A stretch of DNA of 29,326 nucleotides from positions 1-29,326 of the forward strand of contig JABLUY010000347.1 of the NCBI GenBank assembly GCA_013306675.1, given 5' to 3'. The notes under the pieces are model-generated. The model was not told where the DNA came from. It saw only the letters and a program-made list of their open reading frames with translations, and did no database searches. Every line of letters begins with the position of its first letter. Position 1 is the stretch's first letter. This stretch comes from Thraustochytrium sp. TN22 (lineage: Eukaryota; Sar; Bigyra; Thraustochytrida; Thraustochytriidae). The position numbers and the translations under genes are program-made. Below are positions 15,991 through 27,469 of the stretch, piece after piece.

Positions 15991-18900
15991 CGCTAACCCG
16001 CGGCCGGGCGCACAAGCCGCGGCGGAGGGGCCCACGCCAATGTTTTTTAGCCTGCTCCATCCGCTCGAGGAGCTCAAACCGGTCTCGTACACCACAGGCG
16101 GTGCACAGGAGCCGGTCGCCGCAGTCGAGGCGGCGGACGCCGACGCGCACATGTCGGACGACGAGACGCGCATGCCACCGCGTAGGCTATCCATCCCGTC
16201 GCCCATGGACGTGGACGACGACGCGGCCGGCTTCATGCCGCAGCGCCCACGCACGCAGAGCGGCGGAACCGACGCGGGGCCTCGCGCCGCGGGCGACCTC
16301 GTGCTGGGCGAGTTCATGTGCGACGTTCACCAACGCATCGTCTTCGTCGACAAGGAGCTCTGCATCATGGTCACGTACCACTGCGCGCGACGCACGCACT
16401 CGGTCTGGAGCCTGCTGCCAGCCGCGGCCGTGAATGCCGCGACGCGTCCCGAGGACCCGACAAGCCTGCGCAAGAAGCGCATGGCCAAGGTGCAGGAGGA
16501 CGAGGAGGACGAGGAGGAGCGCCTGCACCCGGGCCGTGATGTGGTTGTCACCATGGAGCCCGCGACGGCACGGCGGCGGCCCGAGGACGAATACGTGGTG
16601 CTATCGGATGACGAGGAGCCCGAGGCGAACGAAGGTGAGGAGGACTCTTTGCTCGACGAGGACGACGTGATCGAGTCTGAGGTCTATATTCACCAGGTCT
16701 GGACTGGCGACGGCAAGGCGTCTCGTGGCCAGCAGGCCGACTCCGTTTTTGTCGCCCACGACGTCGATGGCAACCCGCTCGTCTGCCTGATGCACGCCGC
16801 CACGCAGCAGCTGCAGGTGCTCAGCGTCAAGACGGTCAACCACAAGCGCGGCGGCGCGGGCGGTGCTGGCGTGGGCGCCGGCGCCGGCGCCGGCGCCGGC
16901 GCAGACACCGCCGGCCTGGACTCCGTCTCGCCCGCGCCAGCCTCGCTCCTGGCCACGCCCGTCCCGTCGCTCGTCCGCGCCGCGCCCCAGCCCAAGGTCA
17001 CCGTCGAGCCGGCCTTTGCGCTCAAGTGCAAGAGCGCGCAGCCCGTGGTCGGCTCCGGTAGCGCCGGCGGCCTCGACGTCCTGGTGCTGGAGCTCGACGG
17101 CACGCTGCGCCTCTACCGCGGCAAGGCGGCGCTCTGCGTGCTTGAGCTCGCCGCCGACCTGGTGCCGCCGTGCCCGGCCGCGGCGACGCCGTCGTCGGCC
17201 GGCGCCGTGCCGCAGGTGTCGCTCGCGCGCCGCCGGGCGCCGCGCGGCGTGGGCCAGGTCGTGCGCGTCGAGCGCGCCGTGTCGAACCGGGTCAACCTCG
17301 TCTTCGACAATGGCTGCGTGTTGCGGGTCATGACCGTCATGGACTTCTCCTCGCGCCTTGTGCGGCCTTGCCTCGAGGGCCTCGACCACGCGCTGCCGGC
17401 GCGCGTCGCGCTCCGCCTTCGCGTCGAGGTTGCCTTTTGGTACGACCGCCTCACCAACGGCGCCCACAAGGAACTCGAGCAGGTGACCGCACTCCTGGTC
17501 GGCGAGCAGGGCCTTGCCAAGACGGGCCGCGCCGTGGACCTCGAGTGGGCCGCCCTTGTCGTGGCCGTGGCCGTGCTCATCCAGGAGAGCCTCCCTGCCG
17601 AGGCCGCGGCCGCGGCCTCTGCGCGGGCGGCAGGCCCGAGTGCCAGTGCCGCGAGTGACAGCAGATCGCCCTTCGAGCGGATGATGGCCACCGACTTCCA
17701 CGTCGAGTACGCGCGCGAGCATCTGGACATCTTGCCCTTCGGCAACCGCGCGGCGGGCAAGCATGACCTGGAGCCCTCTGAGGGCCCATGGTACGCCGCA
17801 CTTTTTGCGAAGGACACCGCGCCAGCCGCCGCGATGGCGCCGGCCGAACCCTTTGAGCGATATGTCAACGTGCTCCTCCTCGGTCTGCACCTCGTGTACG
17901 AGGACATGAAGCTGTCGACGCTCACGTGGAATCTGGTGCGCCCGCTCGCCGCCCTCCTGTCCGGCATCGCGCGGTCCACGCTAACGCCTTCCAGCGCGCG
18001 CCGTTATCTGGACCACTACGCGCGTGACCTCGGCGAGCAGACGGCCGTTCCGCTGCCGGAGCTTCCAGAGCCGGCGCGCCTCAGCCTGCACGCCACGTCG
18101 ACGGCGCCCGATGTCTTTGCATGGCTTACGCTACGCGCCAAGCGTGCGTCGGCGGGCTACCGCAAGGACCGCCCCGTGACCGTGCCGCGCATGCACACGC
18201 AGAGCCACGCCGGCGGCGAGGCAGCGGCTGCAGTCGCGGCTGCGACCTCGACAAGCCTGTCCGCGGACATGGCCGGCCTGCGGCCCTTCCCAGAGCTGGA
18301 GTCCTGCTTTCGCACGCAGCAAATTTGCTGCTTCTTTGACCTGCTCGCCGGCGCCAGCGGCGACGACGCGACGTCGAGCCCGCTCGAGTTCCGGCTGAGT
18401 CGCGACCGCCGCGCGCCGCGCGCCGCGAGCAAGTCTCCCGTCATGTCCGCCATCGTCGCCCTGGACGGCTCGCTACGCCACTGGATGAAAGTGCACGGCT
18501 ACGAGGCGCGCAACGCGGCCGAGCGCACCGTGCTGGGCATGGTGTGGTTCAACTTTACGCTGCAGGACCTGGAGACGCTTTCCTTCGGCCTCGGCATTCC
18601 ACTGCGCGAGGCGCTGCACTTTTGCCGGTCCAACCCGTCGCAGCGCTGGCCAGCCGACGCCTATGTGCTGGTGGGCCGCGAGGATATGGCGGCGCTCGCG
18701 CTCGCTCCCACGCCCACCACGCACATCCCGCTTTTCATGCGGTCCGAGCTGCGTGAGATCGCCGAGAGCCTCGCCGCAGCGGCCGTGGCGGCCGACGACG
18801 ACGCCGCCTCCACGGACGCCATCCTCGCGCCCTCGCCCTCGCCCAGCCTGAACAGCACCAACCTGAACGAGGGCGGCGCCTACCGGACGCCGACGCTTGC

Positions 18901-21900
18901 GCGTGCCGACAGCGGCACGCCGACGCCGCACCTCGGGTCGGTGCGTTCCACGAATAGCGCCTTCCGGCGCCGCCTTGGCCAGCGCCGGCGCCTCAGCGAG
19001 GCCTCGCTCAGCACCGTCACCACGGCCGTGACGCCGGTGTGGCGGCGCGTGGCCTCGGGCCAGGGCCTGGCCGCGCAGGTGGCCGAGGACATTCTCTGGG
19101 GCGGCGGCGCCGCCATGAGCCGGCGCCTCCGCCGCGAGGGCGCCATGGGCCAATCCCTGCTGCGGCAGCAGCAGCAGCAGCAGGGCTGCTCCGTGACGCT
19201 CTCGACGCGCAAGCTGCTCTCCATCGCGGACTTTGCGCGACTCAGCGCCAGTGCCTCCGCCGAGGTCTCCGCCGGCTCGCACGGCGCGGACATCTTCGGC
19301 TTCGAGGACGAGGCCGCCGGCGGTGCGGGCGGGGCCGCCGGCGGTGCGGGCCATGCGGGCCATGCAAGCAACGGGCAGGGCGGCGGCGCAGGCGGCGCAG
19401 GCGGCGGTGGTCGCGACGCGGCCGGCGGCGCTACCCCGATGGTTGATGACCCGTGCGGCTTCGACCTCCTCCAGCGCATGAGCAGCCTGCGCTTCGGCAG
19501 CGATCGGCGCATTGTGGAGGTGTGCAAGCTGCTGCGTTCGTCCAAGCCCGTGCGCCTCGTGGTGGAGCGAAAGCCGGAGACCTCAGACCACGAGCTCGTC
19601 GCGGCGCAGCAAGCTCGCCTGCTGCTCCTGTCGAGGCGCATCATGGCGCTCCCGGTGGGCCGTGGCATGATCACGCTGGGCACGGTACGACCCCTGCTTA
19701 CTGACACGGTGGAGATCCCGGTGCTTTCCCTGGCCGGCAAGATCCCGCCGAACAACGCAGTCGTCAAACTGGACCTGACAAACGTGAGCAACGTCGAGGA
19801 GCTCCTGGGCTGGCCGCGTTTCCACAACGGCGCAGCGGCCGGCCTCCGCCTGGCGGCGGGTCGCCGCGTCACGCCGCTCACGCGCACGTGGATCGCCTAC
19901 AACCGCCCGGAGACGCCCAACTCGGCGCACGCGGGCTTTTTGCTCGCCCTTGGCCTGCACGGCCACCTCGCGGCGCTGACCATGGCCGACATCTACGAGT
20001 ACTTGGCACAGGGCCATGACGAGACCACCGTGGCCATCATGTTGGGCCTCAGTGCCGCCAAGCGCGGCACCATGGCGCCGACGGTGTCCAAGATGCTCTG
20101 CCTGCACATTCCCTCGCTGCTGCCTGCCGCCTTCTCTGACATGGAGGTGCCGGCCGTTGTGCAGACCTCAGCCCTCATCGGCATTGGACTGCTGTATCAG
20201 GGCACCGCGCAGCGCCTCATGACGGAGTTTCTGCTGGCGGAGATCGGCCGCCGACCCAGCTCGGACCGCGTCGAGGATCGCGAGAGCTACGCGCTGGCGG
20301 CCGGCCTTGCGCTCGGTTTCGTCACACTTGGCTTCGGGGCGCGCGAGGGCGGTCTGTCCGGTCTGGCCGACCTCGGCCTGGAGGACCGCCTGCACCGCTA
20401 CATGGTGGGCGGCCTGGACCCGGAGCTTGGCGGCTCCGCGCAGGCGGGCGGCTCCGCGGACCCGAGCAAGTGCTCGCGCGTCAAGGAGGGCCCGTACGTG
20501 AACGTCAACGTGACGTCGCCGGGCGCCACCCTCGCGCTCGCCATGATGTACATGAAGAGCGGCAACGAGTCCGTGGCGGCCCGTCTCGCCATCCCGGATA
20601 CGCACTTTCTCCTCGACTATGTCCGGCCTGATCTCCTCATGCTGCGCGTCGTGGCGCGCAACCTCGTGCTTTGGGACGCCGTGGAGCCCACGGAAGCCTG
20701 GGCACTCGCGCAGGTGCCGCCAGCCATTCGCTTCTCCTTTGAGCGCCTGCTGGGCGGCGCCACGACGGCGTCCAACATTCGCGCCGCCGGTCTGGCCGGC
20801 GCACGGCATGCTGGACTCAGCCGGGACGACCCGCTGGCTGATGAGGACTTCGAGATGGTGTCCTCCGCGGGCGGAAACAGCGACGCGGAGGAAGGCAAGC
20901 GGCACGGGGACGAGGACGAGGACGACGAGGACGACGGCCACGGCCACGGCGCCGCACAGGCAGACACGAGCATGGACCTGGAGGACCTGCCGGCGCCACC
21001 CGGCGCGGCACTCGCCACGCCGCCACCGACCGCGGCACGGCCTCCCGGCGGCTCGCGACGACTGCGGCAGCGCTCGCAGAGCCACGAGGCTCTCGGCTCG
21101 CACGCGCGGACTGCGGTTTCTGGCACCGTGCGGCGGCTGCGGCGGCGGGGCAACTCGATGATCTCCGTGCGCTCGCGCAAGTCCTCCGTGGACGAGGACA
21201 GCGACGGCAAGCCGCGCCGCAACACGGGCGTGCCAGTGGATGAGGATGCCGTGCGGCTCGCGCACGCCAACATCGTGGCAGGCGCCTGCTTTGCGCTAGG
21301 CCTGCGCTTTGTGGGCACGGGCCTGCGCGCCGCGCAGCAGGTGATCATGCGCTTCGTGCGGCACTTCGCGCACCTCCGCAGCTGTGAGGGTGACGACCCG
21401 CGTGTGGCGCAGCGCCCGGACCGCAGTACACTCGAGATGTGCCTGGGTACCTGCGCCATTTCGCTCGCGCTCGTCATGGCGGGTTCGGGCGATCTGGAGA
21501 CGCTCCGCCTGCTGCGCTCGCTGCGCTTCAAAGTCGACGACACGGTGCGCTTTGGTAACCACATGGCCATCGGTTCAGCGATCGGCATCCTTTTCTTGGG
21601 TGGCGGTCGCATGTCCTTCAACAACGACAACGCCTCCATTGCCGCGCTGCTGGCCTCCTTCTTCCCGCGCTACCCGCTCCACACCTTCGACAACCAGTAC
21701 CACCTCCAGGCGCTACGGCATCTTTACGTGCTTGCCGCGGAGGAGCGCTGTTTGGACACCTATGACATCGACACGCGCTCGCCATGCTACCTGCCCATCA
21801 AGGTGACGCTGCGCGAGGATGCCGCGCGATTTTACAACGACCAGGCCGAGCTGCGTGGTGGTGGTCTTGGCCGCGGCGCGGCCGCGACGACACAGGCCCC

Positions 21901-22891
21901 GAACGCGGCGAGCCCGGCGGTGCTCTCTACGGCGCCCACCGTCGTGGACATGGTGGCGCCCTGCCTGCTGCCGCCGCTGGCGTGGATCTCTTCCATCGAG
22001 CTGGCCAGCCCTCGCTACTGGCCCATGGAGATCGCGCTGGACGGCAAGGAGAACGTCGCGCAGCGCCTAGCCATCTGTACCTACCGCGTCATTTGCGTCA
22101 AGCGCAAGGTGGGCCACCTGAGCTACCTTGAGGATCCCCAGGGCGTGTCCTCTCTTCTGGCGCGCCCGCGCCTCAAGCTGACGCAGTCCAAGACTGGGCT
22201 GGACACGCACAGCTCTGACTTCATGCGCGCCTTCACGGCGGACCCGCATGTGCTGGCGTTCGCGCGCCACTTCTGCTCCGCCGCGCCGCCAGACGCTGCC
22301 GAGCAGGAGCGCGAATTCGTTGAGTTTTGCACCACCACGCTGTACGACTGCCTCACGCACGAGAAGCCCGAGATGCTCAACGCCATGCTAAACCTGCACC
22401 AGACCGCGCGCGCCTTTGCGCGAAGCAGCCACTCCTTCCACCTGCGCAACACCAAGGTGCTGCTGGCCTTTTACGCGGACGAGCACCTGCGCAAGCTCGC
22501 GCGCTCCGCCAAGCCCGAGGAGAAGCCTCTCGTGGACTATGCCTTTCTGGTGGCGCTCGAGGACAAGTTTCGCGTCGCGCTCGAGGCGTTTGACGCTCAG
22601 CCGCGCCTCCTGCGCGAGTACCTGCAGCGCCTCGAGTTTCCGTCCAGCGACACCCTGGCGGCTGCGCTGGCAGCCGCCGGCGTCGACGGGGGGCGCGCCT
22701 ATGCTGGACTGAACGCCGAGGTCCTCTTTGCCACCTACCTGCACTTTTACGAGATTCCTGACGCCGGCACGCTCTCGACCCTGGACTTTACCAGCCTCTC
22801 GGTGCAGACATTGCCAACCTTTGCGGCCCAGCACTCGCTCGCGCTGAGCCCGCTCGCGCTGCTCAAGATGGCGCAGGCCAAGGCCAGCTAG
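15290..22891 (+). CDS. ANAPC1: Anaphase-promoting complex subunit 1
   Basis: APC1 is the largest scaffold subunit of the APC/C, the ubiquitin ligase driving anaphase and mitotic exit. This single 7.6-kb ORF codes for 2533 residues, versus about 1944 in human. Near residue 44, VHVNGKQVVWSAGHG matches the first beta-propeller of APC1. The propeller-like region runs to about 730. Proteasome/cyclosome (PC) repeats lie at about 1540-1700 (LALGLHGHLAAL, TSALIGIGLLYQGTA, YALAAGLALGFV) and about 1990-2150 (NIVAGACFALGLRFVGTG, NHMAIGSAIGILFLGGGR), which is diagnostic for APC1 among very large proteins. The C-terminal domain fills the rest. Extra length comes from disordered insertions: ten glutamines near 225-235, a second Q run near 1293, a Gly/Ala-rich tract near 1343-1380 and an Asp/Glu-rich segment near 1870. 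The insertions are rich in Ser/Thr, as in the regulated loops of APC1. No intron is needed. Confidence 0.93.
15959..15988 (+). repeat. (CAG)10 tract coding polyglutamine in APC1
   Basis: Ten uninterrupted CAG codons, preceded by CCGCAGCCG and followed by CAC. Located in a disordered insertion of the propeller region. Confidence 0.93.
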
Positions 22892-23032
22892 CTCGAGGCC
22901 GCCGCCGCGCAGTGGAAATATCATGCCATGCCACATACATGTACACGACATGTACGTGCACATTCACATGCACACGAGATAAGTAAGGGAAGGTAAGGGA
23001 AGGTAAGCATTCATCTGTGATGGACATCATCC
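22892..23032. other. Convergent 3' spacer between APC1 and VPS8
   Basis: Only 141 bp separate the two stop codons. The spacer is AT-richer than its flanks. It holds two ACATGTAC palindromes (22937-22944 and 22948-22955) and a 10-bp direct repeat GTAAGGGAAG (22983-22992 and 22993-23002). Both polyadenylation signals must lie here or overlap the neighbouring gene. Confidence 0.7.
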
Positions 23033-26000
23033 TCAAGGGTCCAACTTGAGCTTGGTGGGCAGGAGGTCCGAGATCTGCTGCTCCCACGAGGGCTGCGCGC
23101 TCCGGGCCGTGCCCGGGTGCGCAGACCAGACGCCTGCCCGCTGGCGGCGCGGGGCCTGACGCTCGGCACGGGGCGCCGGCCGCGGCGCCAAGACGTACGT
23201 AGAGGCGCGCGCCAACGTGCCGTGCTTGGCGCGGACCAGGTCGACCAGGTCGTGCGAGGCGAGGCTGCGCGCCGCGATGAAAATCTGCTTGTCGTAGACG
23301 CGCGCGTCCACCATGCACTTGACCGTGTGGCGAATCTGACCAAAGGAGTCTGCCTTGATGTTGTTGAGGATGGTCTCCGACTCGACGCGTGTCATCATCG
23401 CGTCCAACACCTGGCGCAGCACCGCCGTGTTGTTGGAAGCCTGCGCCGCGCTCGGCTCGGGCAGTCGCGCGACGGCGTCGAGGAGCGCGAACCAGAGGCG
23501 CTCCGCGTTGAGCGCGTCCAGGTCGGTGAGCGAGTTGCGCTCGCACAGCTGAATGGCCGCCAGCGCGATGGCGCGCGTCTGCTCGGGCGAGGCGAGCACG
23601 GCGGCATCCTCCTCGAAAGAGGACAAAATGGTCATCAGGGCCGCCGTCGTGTCACCCGTGCGTTCCAGCAGAAATGCCGCGGCATCGCGGACCTTGTGCT
23701 GGCGGCAAATCTCTAGCACGGTATCGAGCGGGTACAGGCCGTCGTTGCGCTTGACGAAGTGCAGCACCTCGCGCGGCTCGAATCGACAGAGAAGCTCCAC
23801 GAAGCGCACCAGGCTGGCCTCGTCGTCAAAGCCGTGCGGCGCGCCGAGCGCCGAGGCAGGGTCGGTGCCAAGCGTGCTGTTCAGGTAGGTGTTCTTCATG
23901 TGCAGGAACTGGAGCTGCGGGAAGTCCGCGAGGTCCTCGGCACGCGAAACGACGCGCACGATGACCTGCGCCGCGAGGTCGGGCTCGTCTGGGTTGGCGA
24001 GGAGGGCCGCCAGGTTGCTCTTGACGGCTGCTTCGAGCGCCTCGCGCACGAGCAGCGAGTCTGCGTGCAGCACGAGCTGTGCCTGCGCGAAGGAGGCCGG
24101 CGCTTCCGCGACGCGGATGATCTGCTCGTAGACCGCCTGGATGCGCAGCACGTCCTGGCCGTCCGCGATGGCGGCCTGCAAGGCGTTTTCGTGAAGCGTG
24201 GCGAGCGCGCGCTTCCAGCCAAACGCGCGCAGCTGCTCCGTGAGACCCTCGACATCGTACAGGTCGCCGTCGCAGTGGCGCAGGACTTCGACGAGCTGGT
24301 CCTCGTCGCCCACCTCGAGGATGGCGCGCTGCAGCACCTGGTCCACGAGCTTGGCGTCGCGGAGGCCCGGCACCGGGTGCTCGAGCAGGCGGGCCGCGCA
24401 CAGGGCAACGGCTTCCGAGACGTCGAGCGCGCGCACCGCCTCGATGACGCGCAGCTCCCACTCGTCCTGGTGGTTGCCAAGACCGGAGCGGCAGAGTGCA
24501 AAGAGGTCCGAGACGTCGCCGACCTCGGCCACGAGGGCGCGCGCGATGGGCTTGAGGTGCTCCAGCAGGAAGCCGAGCAGCGCGACACGCACGAAGGCCG
24601 CGTCGCCCTCTACGCCGGTCTCCATGGGGAAGCCGAACGGGTACGTGAGCCCGTGGAAGGAGGTGTCCATGTAGGCAATGAGGCGGTCAATCTCGCCCAT
24701 GTCCAGGAGCGCCTTGGCCGGCGTCTCGTAGTCGTTGAGACCCGCGTTGTAGAGGTAGACCAGGCCGGACAGCAGACCGTTGCCCTTGCACACGCTCACC
24801 AGCGTGTGCAGGTCCGTGCGGATGGTGTCGGGCGTCAGGTGCAGGATGCACTGCTCGAGGCGGTCACCCTGGCCCTCGTTCAGGTACTCGTCCACGAAGT
24901 CCTGGAGGACCGAGGGCCGCACGACGGTGAGCAGGCGGTTGAGAATGTAGGGCTCCATGAGACGCAGAAAGACGCTGCGCTGGCCGCATTGCACGAAGAT
25001 CTCGTACACGGTGTCGAAAAGCAGGTCGGTGGCCTCGATCTCGACGCAAAACTCGATGCAGGCCGCCGCGCTGCGCGGGTCGGCCAGCGCTGGCGTGCCA
25101 GCAGCCGAGGTCACATAGCGCAGGACGAGGTCCGACAGCTGGCGGCGCTCGCGCTGGCCCGTGAGCTGGTAGTGGTCAAGGGCGAGCGCGAGCGCCTCGA
25201 GCCAGCCGTTGTGCGCGATGAGCGTCTCGACGCGCTCCAGCCAGGACTGCACCTTGGCGACGCTGAGCTGCCGAATGCCGAGCAGGAAGAGCGTCGACCC
25301 GCTGGCGCGTACGCTGTTCTGGAAGGAGAACTCCTGGGCGCTGAAGGCGGTCCACACGAGCTCCACATTGCGCACGCTAGTACGCTCCACGACGGCCATG
25401 CCGGAGACGTCGAGGATGCAGAGGTCAAAGTCTGCGGTCAGAAACGCTAGCAGCGTTTCACTGAGCCACTCCAGCGCCACAATGGTCTGCGCGTCGCCAG
25501 CCTTGCCACGGAAACCCTCGCGAGCAAGGTCGAAGCGCTGCTGGCGCTGGCGCGTCTTGCGATCCAAGGCCACGTCGCAGCGTAGAAAGTCAATGGCGCT
25601 GCCCTCCGCGCGCGCGAGGATGTGCGGCGACTTTTGCCGGGCGAAGTCGTCCGAGAGCCGGGCGCGGCCCCATGAGAGTCGCGGCAGCGGGCCGCCGCTT
25701 GCTGTCGCCTGTTGTTGCTGGTCCGCCCCCCCTGCTGTAGCGGCGGCGGCTGCGGCTGCGGCGGCGGCGTGCATCTGCCAGCGATGCACGATTTTGGCCG
25801 TGTTGTTGTCAAGCGAAACGACAAAGGTATCGCGGCGCGTAGCCAGCGCCACGAGATTGAGCGTCTCGATGGCGGCCGTGGCCACGACCTGGCCGGCTGC
25901 GCCGTCCAAGAGGCACTTGCTCTCGACACTAAAGAGCACGAGTGTCTTGGTGACGATGTGCATGTTGACGACGCCGCTTGTGTCGGCGCTGACCAGAGTG

Positions 26001-27349
26001 GCATACGGTTTGCGCGGGGCGCTGGAGCCTGTGCCGAGGTCAAAGCGGTTGCTCTGTGGGCTGCCGCGGCCCACAAAACGCAAGGAGCAGATGGCACTCG
26101 TGTGTGCGTTTGGCCCATCCGCTAGCGCACGCACCAGCGCGAAGCGCGTCAGGTCCCAGAGCTCGATGCGGCCCTTGGCGAAGCCGGCTGCCAGCAGCAG
26201 GTGGCCGTTGCTGCCGGACACGGCGCCGTCCATGGAGCTGACCGGGCCGAAGCTCACGTCGGAAGAGAGCCCGTGCTTGATGGCCGTCTCGAGCTTGTCA
26301 AAGGGGCGGCCCTTGCTCAGGACGCGCACGAGCTTCTGCGCTGCGTCGAATACCAGCATGAGCGACCGCGAAGTGCCCACCACGGTGAGGCCGTCGAGCC
26401 GTGCGATGGACGTGGGAAGGCCCGGGCCGTGCGCCTCGAAGCGCGCGTTGCGCTCCAGGTCCGCCGAGATTGCATCCATCACGTCCAAGCTCGCCACCTG
26501 GGCGAATTGCACGTCCCCAGACGCCGCGCCGCCGCCGCCGCCGGCTGCCGATGCGAACCCGGTGTTGGTCCGCGCGCGGAACTCCGCGCGGATCTCGTGC
26601 AGCGGCGCCGAGATCTCGCGGTTCCCGATGCGCGTGTAGCTCGTGAGGCCCCGCAGGTGCCTGCCGTCGCCGGCGCCTGCCGAGGCGTCACCCTGGGACG
26701 AGGGCTTGGACGCCTGCGATGAGGTCGTCGAGGCCCGCGTCCCCGTCGTTGAGCCTCTGCGCGCGAGATCCCCACGGGGCCGCGCCTGCTCGTCGCCGGC
26801 CGCCGCCTCGCTTGTCGCATCTGGGTCGCGTGGCTTTGGCGTGACTTCCGCCTCTTCCTCCTTCTTCTCATTGTCTGCGTGCGCCGCGGCGTCATCCTCC
26901 GCGTCGTCTTCGGCGAGGAGCGCGGCGAGCTGCTCGTCGGACTGGGCGCCATCCACCGCTGCATCGTCGCCAGCGCCGGCCTCGTCGTCCTCGTCGCTGG
27001 CCGCGAGCAGGTCCTCCACGCTGCGCGGGCCGGTGAGGACCTTGCGCTGCTGCCGCGGCAGCTGCTGCTCCTGCTGCTGCTCCTGCTGCTGTTGCTCCTG
27101 CCCGTGCGCCCTGGCCTCCTCGCGGCCCGCGCCGGGGTCTGCGTCAGCGTCTACGGCGGGCGCGCTCCCCGTACTGCCTGCCGCGCCGTCGTCCTGCTCG
27201 ATCTCCAGCAGGTCGACGTCGAGCGCAGGCGCGTCGCGCGGGGCGTCGCCGCGGCCCTCGAGCGCGCCCAGCGCGTCCTCGGCGGCGTCCTCCTCGCCGC
27301 TGCTGGCCTCCAGCAGCAGGTCCTCCAGCGCGGGCCGGTGGCGCTGCAT
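23033..27349 (-). CDS. VPS8: VPS8, CORVET tethering complex subunit (no RING seen)
   Basis: VPS8 is the Rab5-binding subunit of CORVET, which tethers early endosomes. From the ATG at 27349 the protein has 1438 residues, close to human (about 1430). The frame stays open upstream to 27934, but that part overlaps antisense COMMD10 coding sequence and is rejected. The N-terminus is acidic with LEDLLLEASSGEED- and VEDLLAASDEDD-like repeats, as in animal VPS8. Residues about 290-720 form a WD40-like propeller (GLTVVGTSRSLMLVFD, GFAKGRIELWDLT). The helical part carries the diagnostic VSVCKGNGLLSGLVYLYNAGLNDY block near 840 (given here in shortened context). VPS8 proteins usually end with a RING-H2 domain; here the last 60 residues are Arg/Pro/Ala-rich and contain no cysteine. 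Head to head with COMMD10 and convergent with APC1. Confidence 0.85.
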   Translation of the reverse strand: MQRHRPALEDLLLEASSGEEDAAEDALGALEGRGDAPRDAPALDVDLLEIEQDDGAAGSTGSAPAVDADADPGAGREEARAHGQEQQQQEQQQEQQLPRQQRKVLTGPRSVEDLLAASDEDDEAGAGDDAAVDGAQSDEQLAALLAEDDAEDDAAAHADNEKKEEEAEVTPKPRDPDATSEAAAGDEQARPRGDLARRGSTTGTRASTTSSQASKPSSQGDASAGAGDGRHLRGLTSYTRIGNREISAPLHEIRAEFRARTNTGFASAAGGGGGAASGDVQFAQVASLDVMDAISADLERNARFEAHGPGLPTSIARLDGLTVVGTSRSLMLVFDAAQKLVRVLSKGRPFDKLETAIKHGLSSDVSFGPVSSMDGAVSGSNGHLLLAAGFAKGRIELWDLTRFALVRALADGPNAHTSAICSLRFVGRGSPQSNRFDLGTGSSAPRKPYATLVSADTSGVVNMHIVTKTLVLFSVESKCLLDGAAGQVVATAAIETLNLVALATRRDTFVVSLDNNTAKIVHRWQMHAAAAAAAAAATAGGADQQQQATASGGPLPRLSWGRARLSDDFARQKSPHILARAEGSAIDFLRCDVALDRKTRQRQQRFDLAREGFRGKAGDAQTIVALEWLSETLLAFLTADFDLCILDVSGMAVVERTSVRNVELVWTAFSAQEFSFQNSVRASGSTLFLLGIRQLSVAKVQSWLERVETLIAHNGWLEALALALDHYQLTGQRERRQLSDLVLRYVTSAAGTPALADPRSAAACIEFCVEIEATDLLFDTVYEIFVQCGQRSVFLRLMEPYILNRLLTVVRPSVLQDFVDEYLNEGQGDRLEQCILHLTPDTIRTDLHTLVSVCKGNGLLSGLVYLYNAGLNDYETPAKALLDMGEIDRLIAYMDTSFHGLTYPFGFPMETGVEGDAAFVRVALLGFLLEHLKPIARALVAEVGDVSDLFALCRSGLGNHQDEWELRVIEAVRALDVSEAVALCAARLLEHPVPGLRDAKLVDQVLQRAILEVGDEDQLVEVLRHCDGDLYDVEGLTEQLRAFGWKRALATLHENALQAAIADGQDVLRIQAVYEQIIRVAEAPASFAQAQLVLHADSLLVREALEAAVKSNLAALLANPDEPDLAAQVIVRVVSRAEDLADFPQLQFLHMKNTYLNSTLGTDPASALGAPHGFDDEASLVRFVELLCRFEPREVLHFVKRNDGLYPLDTVLEICRQHKVRDAAAFLLERTGDTTAALMTILSSFEEDAAVLASPEQTRAIALAAIQLCERNSLTDLDALNAERLWFALLDAVARLPEPSAAQASNNTAVLRQVLDAMMTRVESETILNNIKADSFGQIRHTVKCMVDARVYDKQIFIAARSLASHDLVDLVRAKHGTLARASTYVLAPRPAPRAERQAPRRQRAGVWSAHPGTARSAQPSWEQQISDLLPTKLKLDP

Positions 27350-27469
27350 GCCGCCGCGCCGCCGCGCCGCGCCGCCCCGACGGCGGCCGCCCGCTCGCCG
27401 CCTCGCCGCCGCGCGGCCGCGGTTCTGGTTCTGGAGGCCGAGCCGCCGGGCCAGACCGCCATCTCCGTC
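27350..27469. promoter_or_regulatory. Very short bidirectional promoter between VPS8 and COMMD10
   Basis: At most 120 bp separate the VPS8 ATG (27349, minus) from the first good COMMD10 ATG (27470, plus). The segment is almost pure CGG/CCG-type sequence. Its right part probably already codes for the COMMD10 N-terminus, so both transcripts likely overlap in their 5' UTRs. Confidence 0.5.

Noticed and set aside
16601-17890. 429-codon minus-strand ORF antisense to APC1
   Set aside because: Same antisense effect, no recognisable domain; other long minus-strand frames under APC1 (for example 14984-16150) are rejected for the same reason.
23193-23198. GTACGT on the minus strand near the end of VPS8 as a possible donor to a RING exon
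   Set aside because: It matches the PSMA6 donors, but no downstream frame before the APC1 stop codes for RING cysteines, and the unspliced frame ends in plausible coding sequence.
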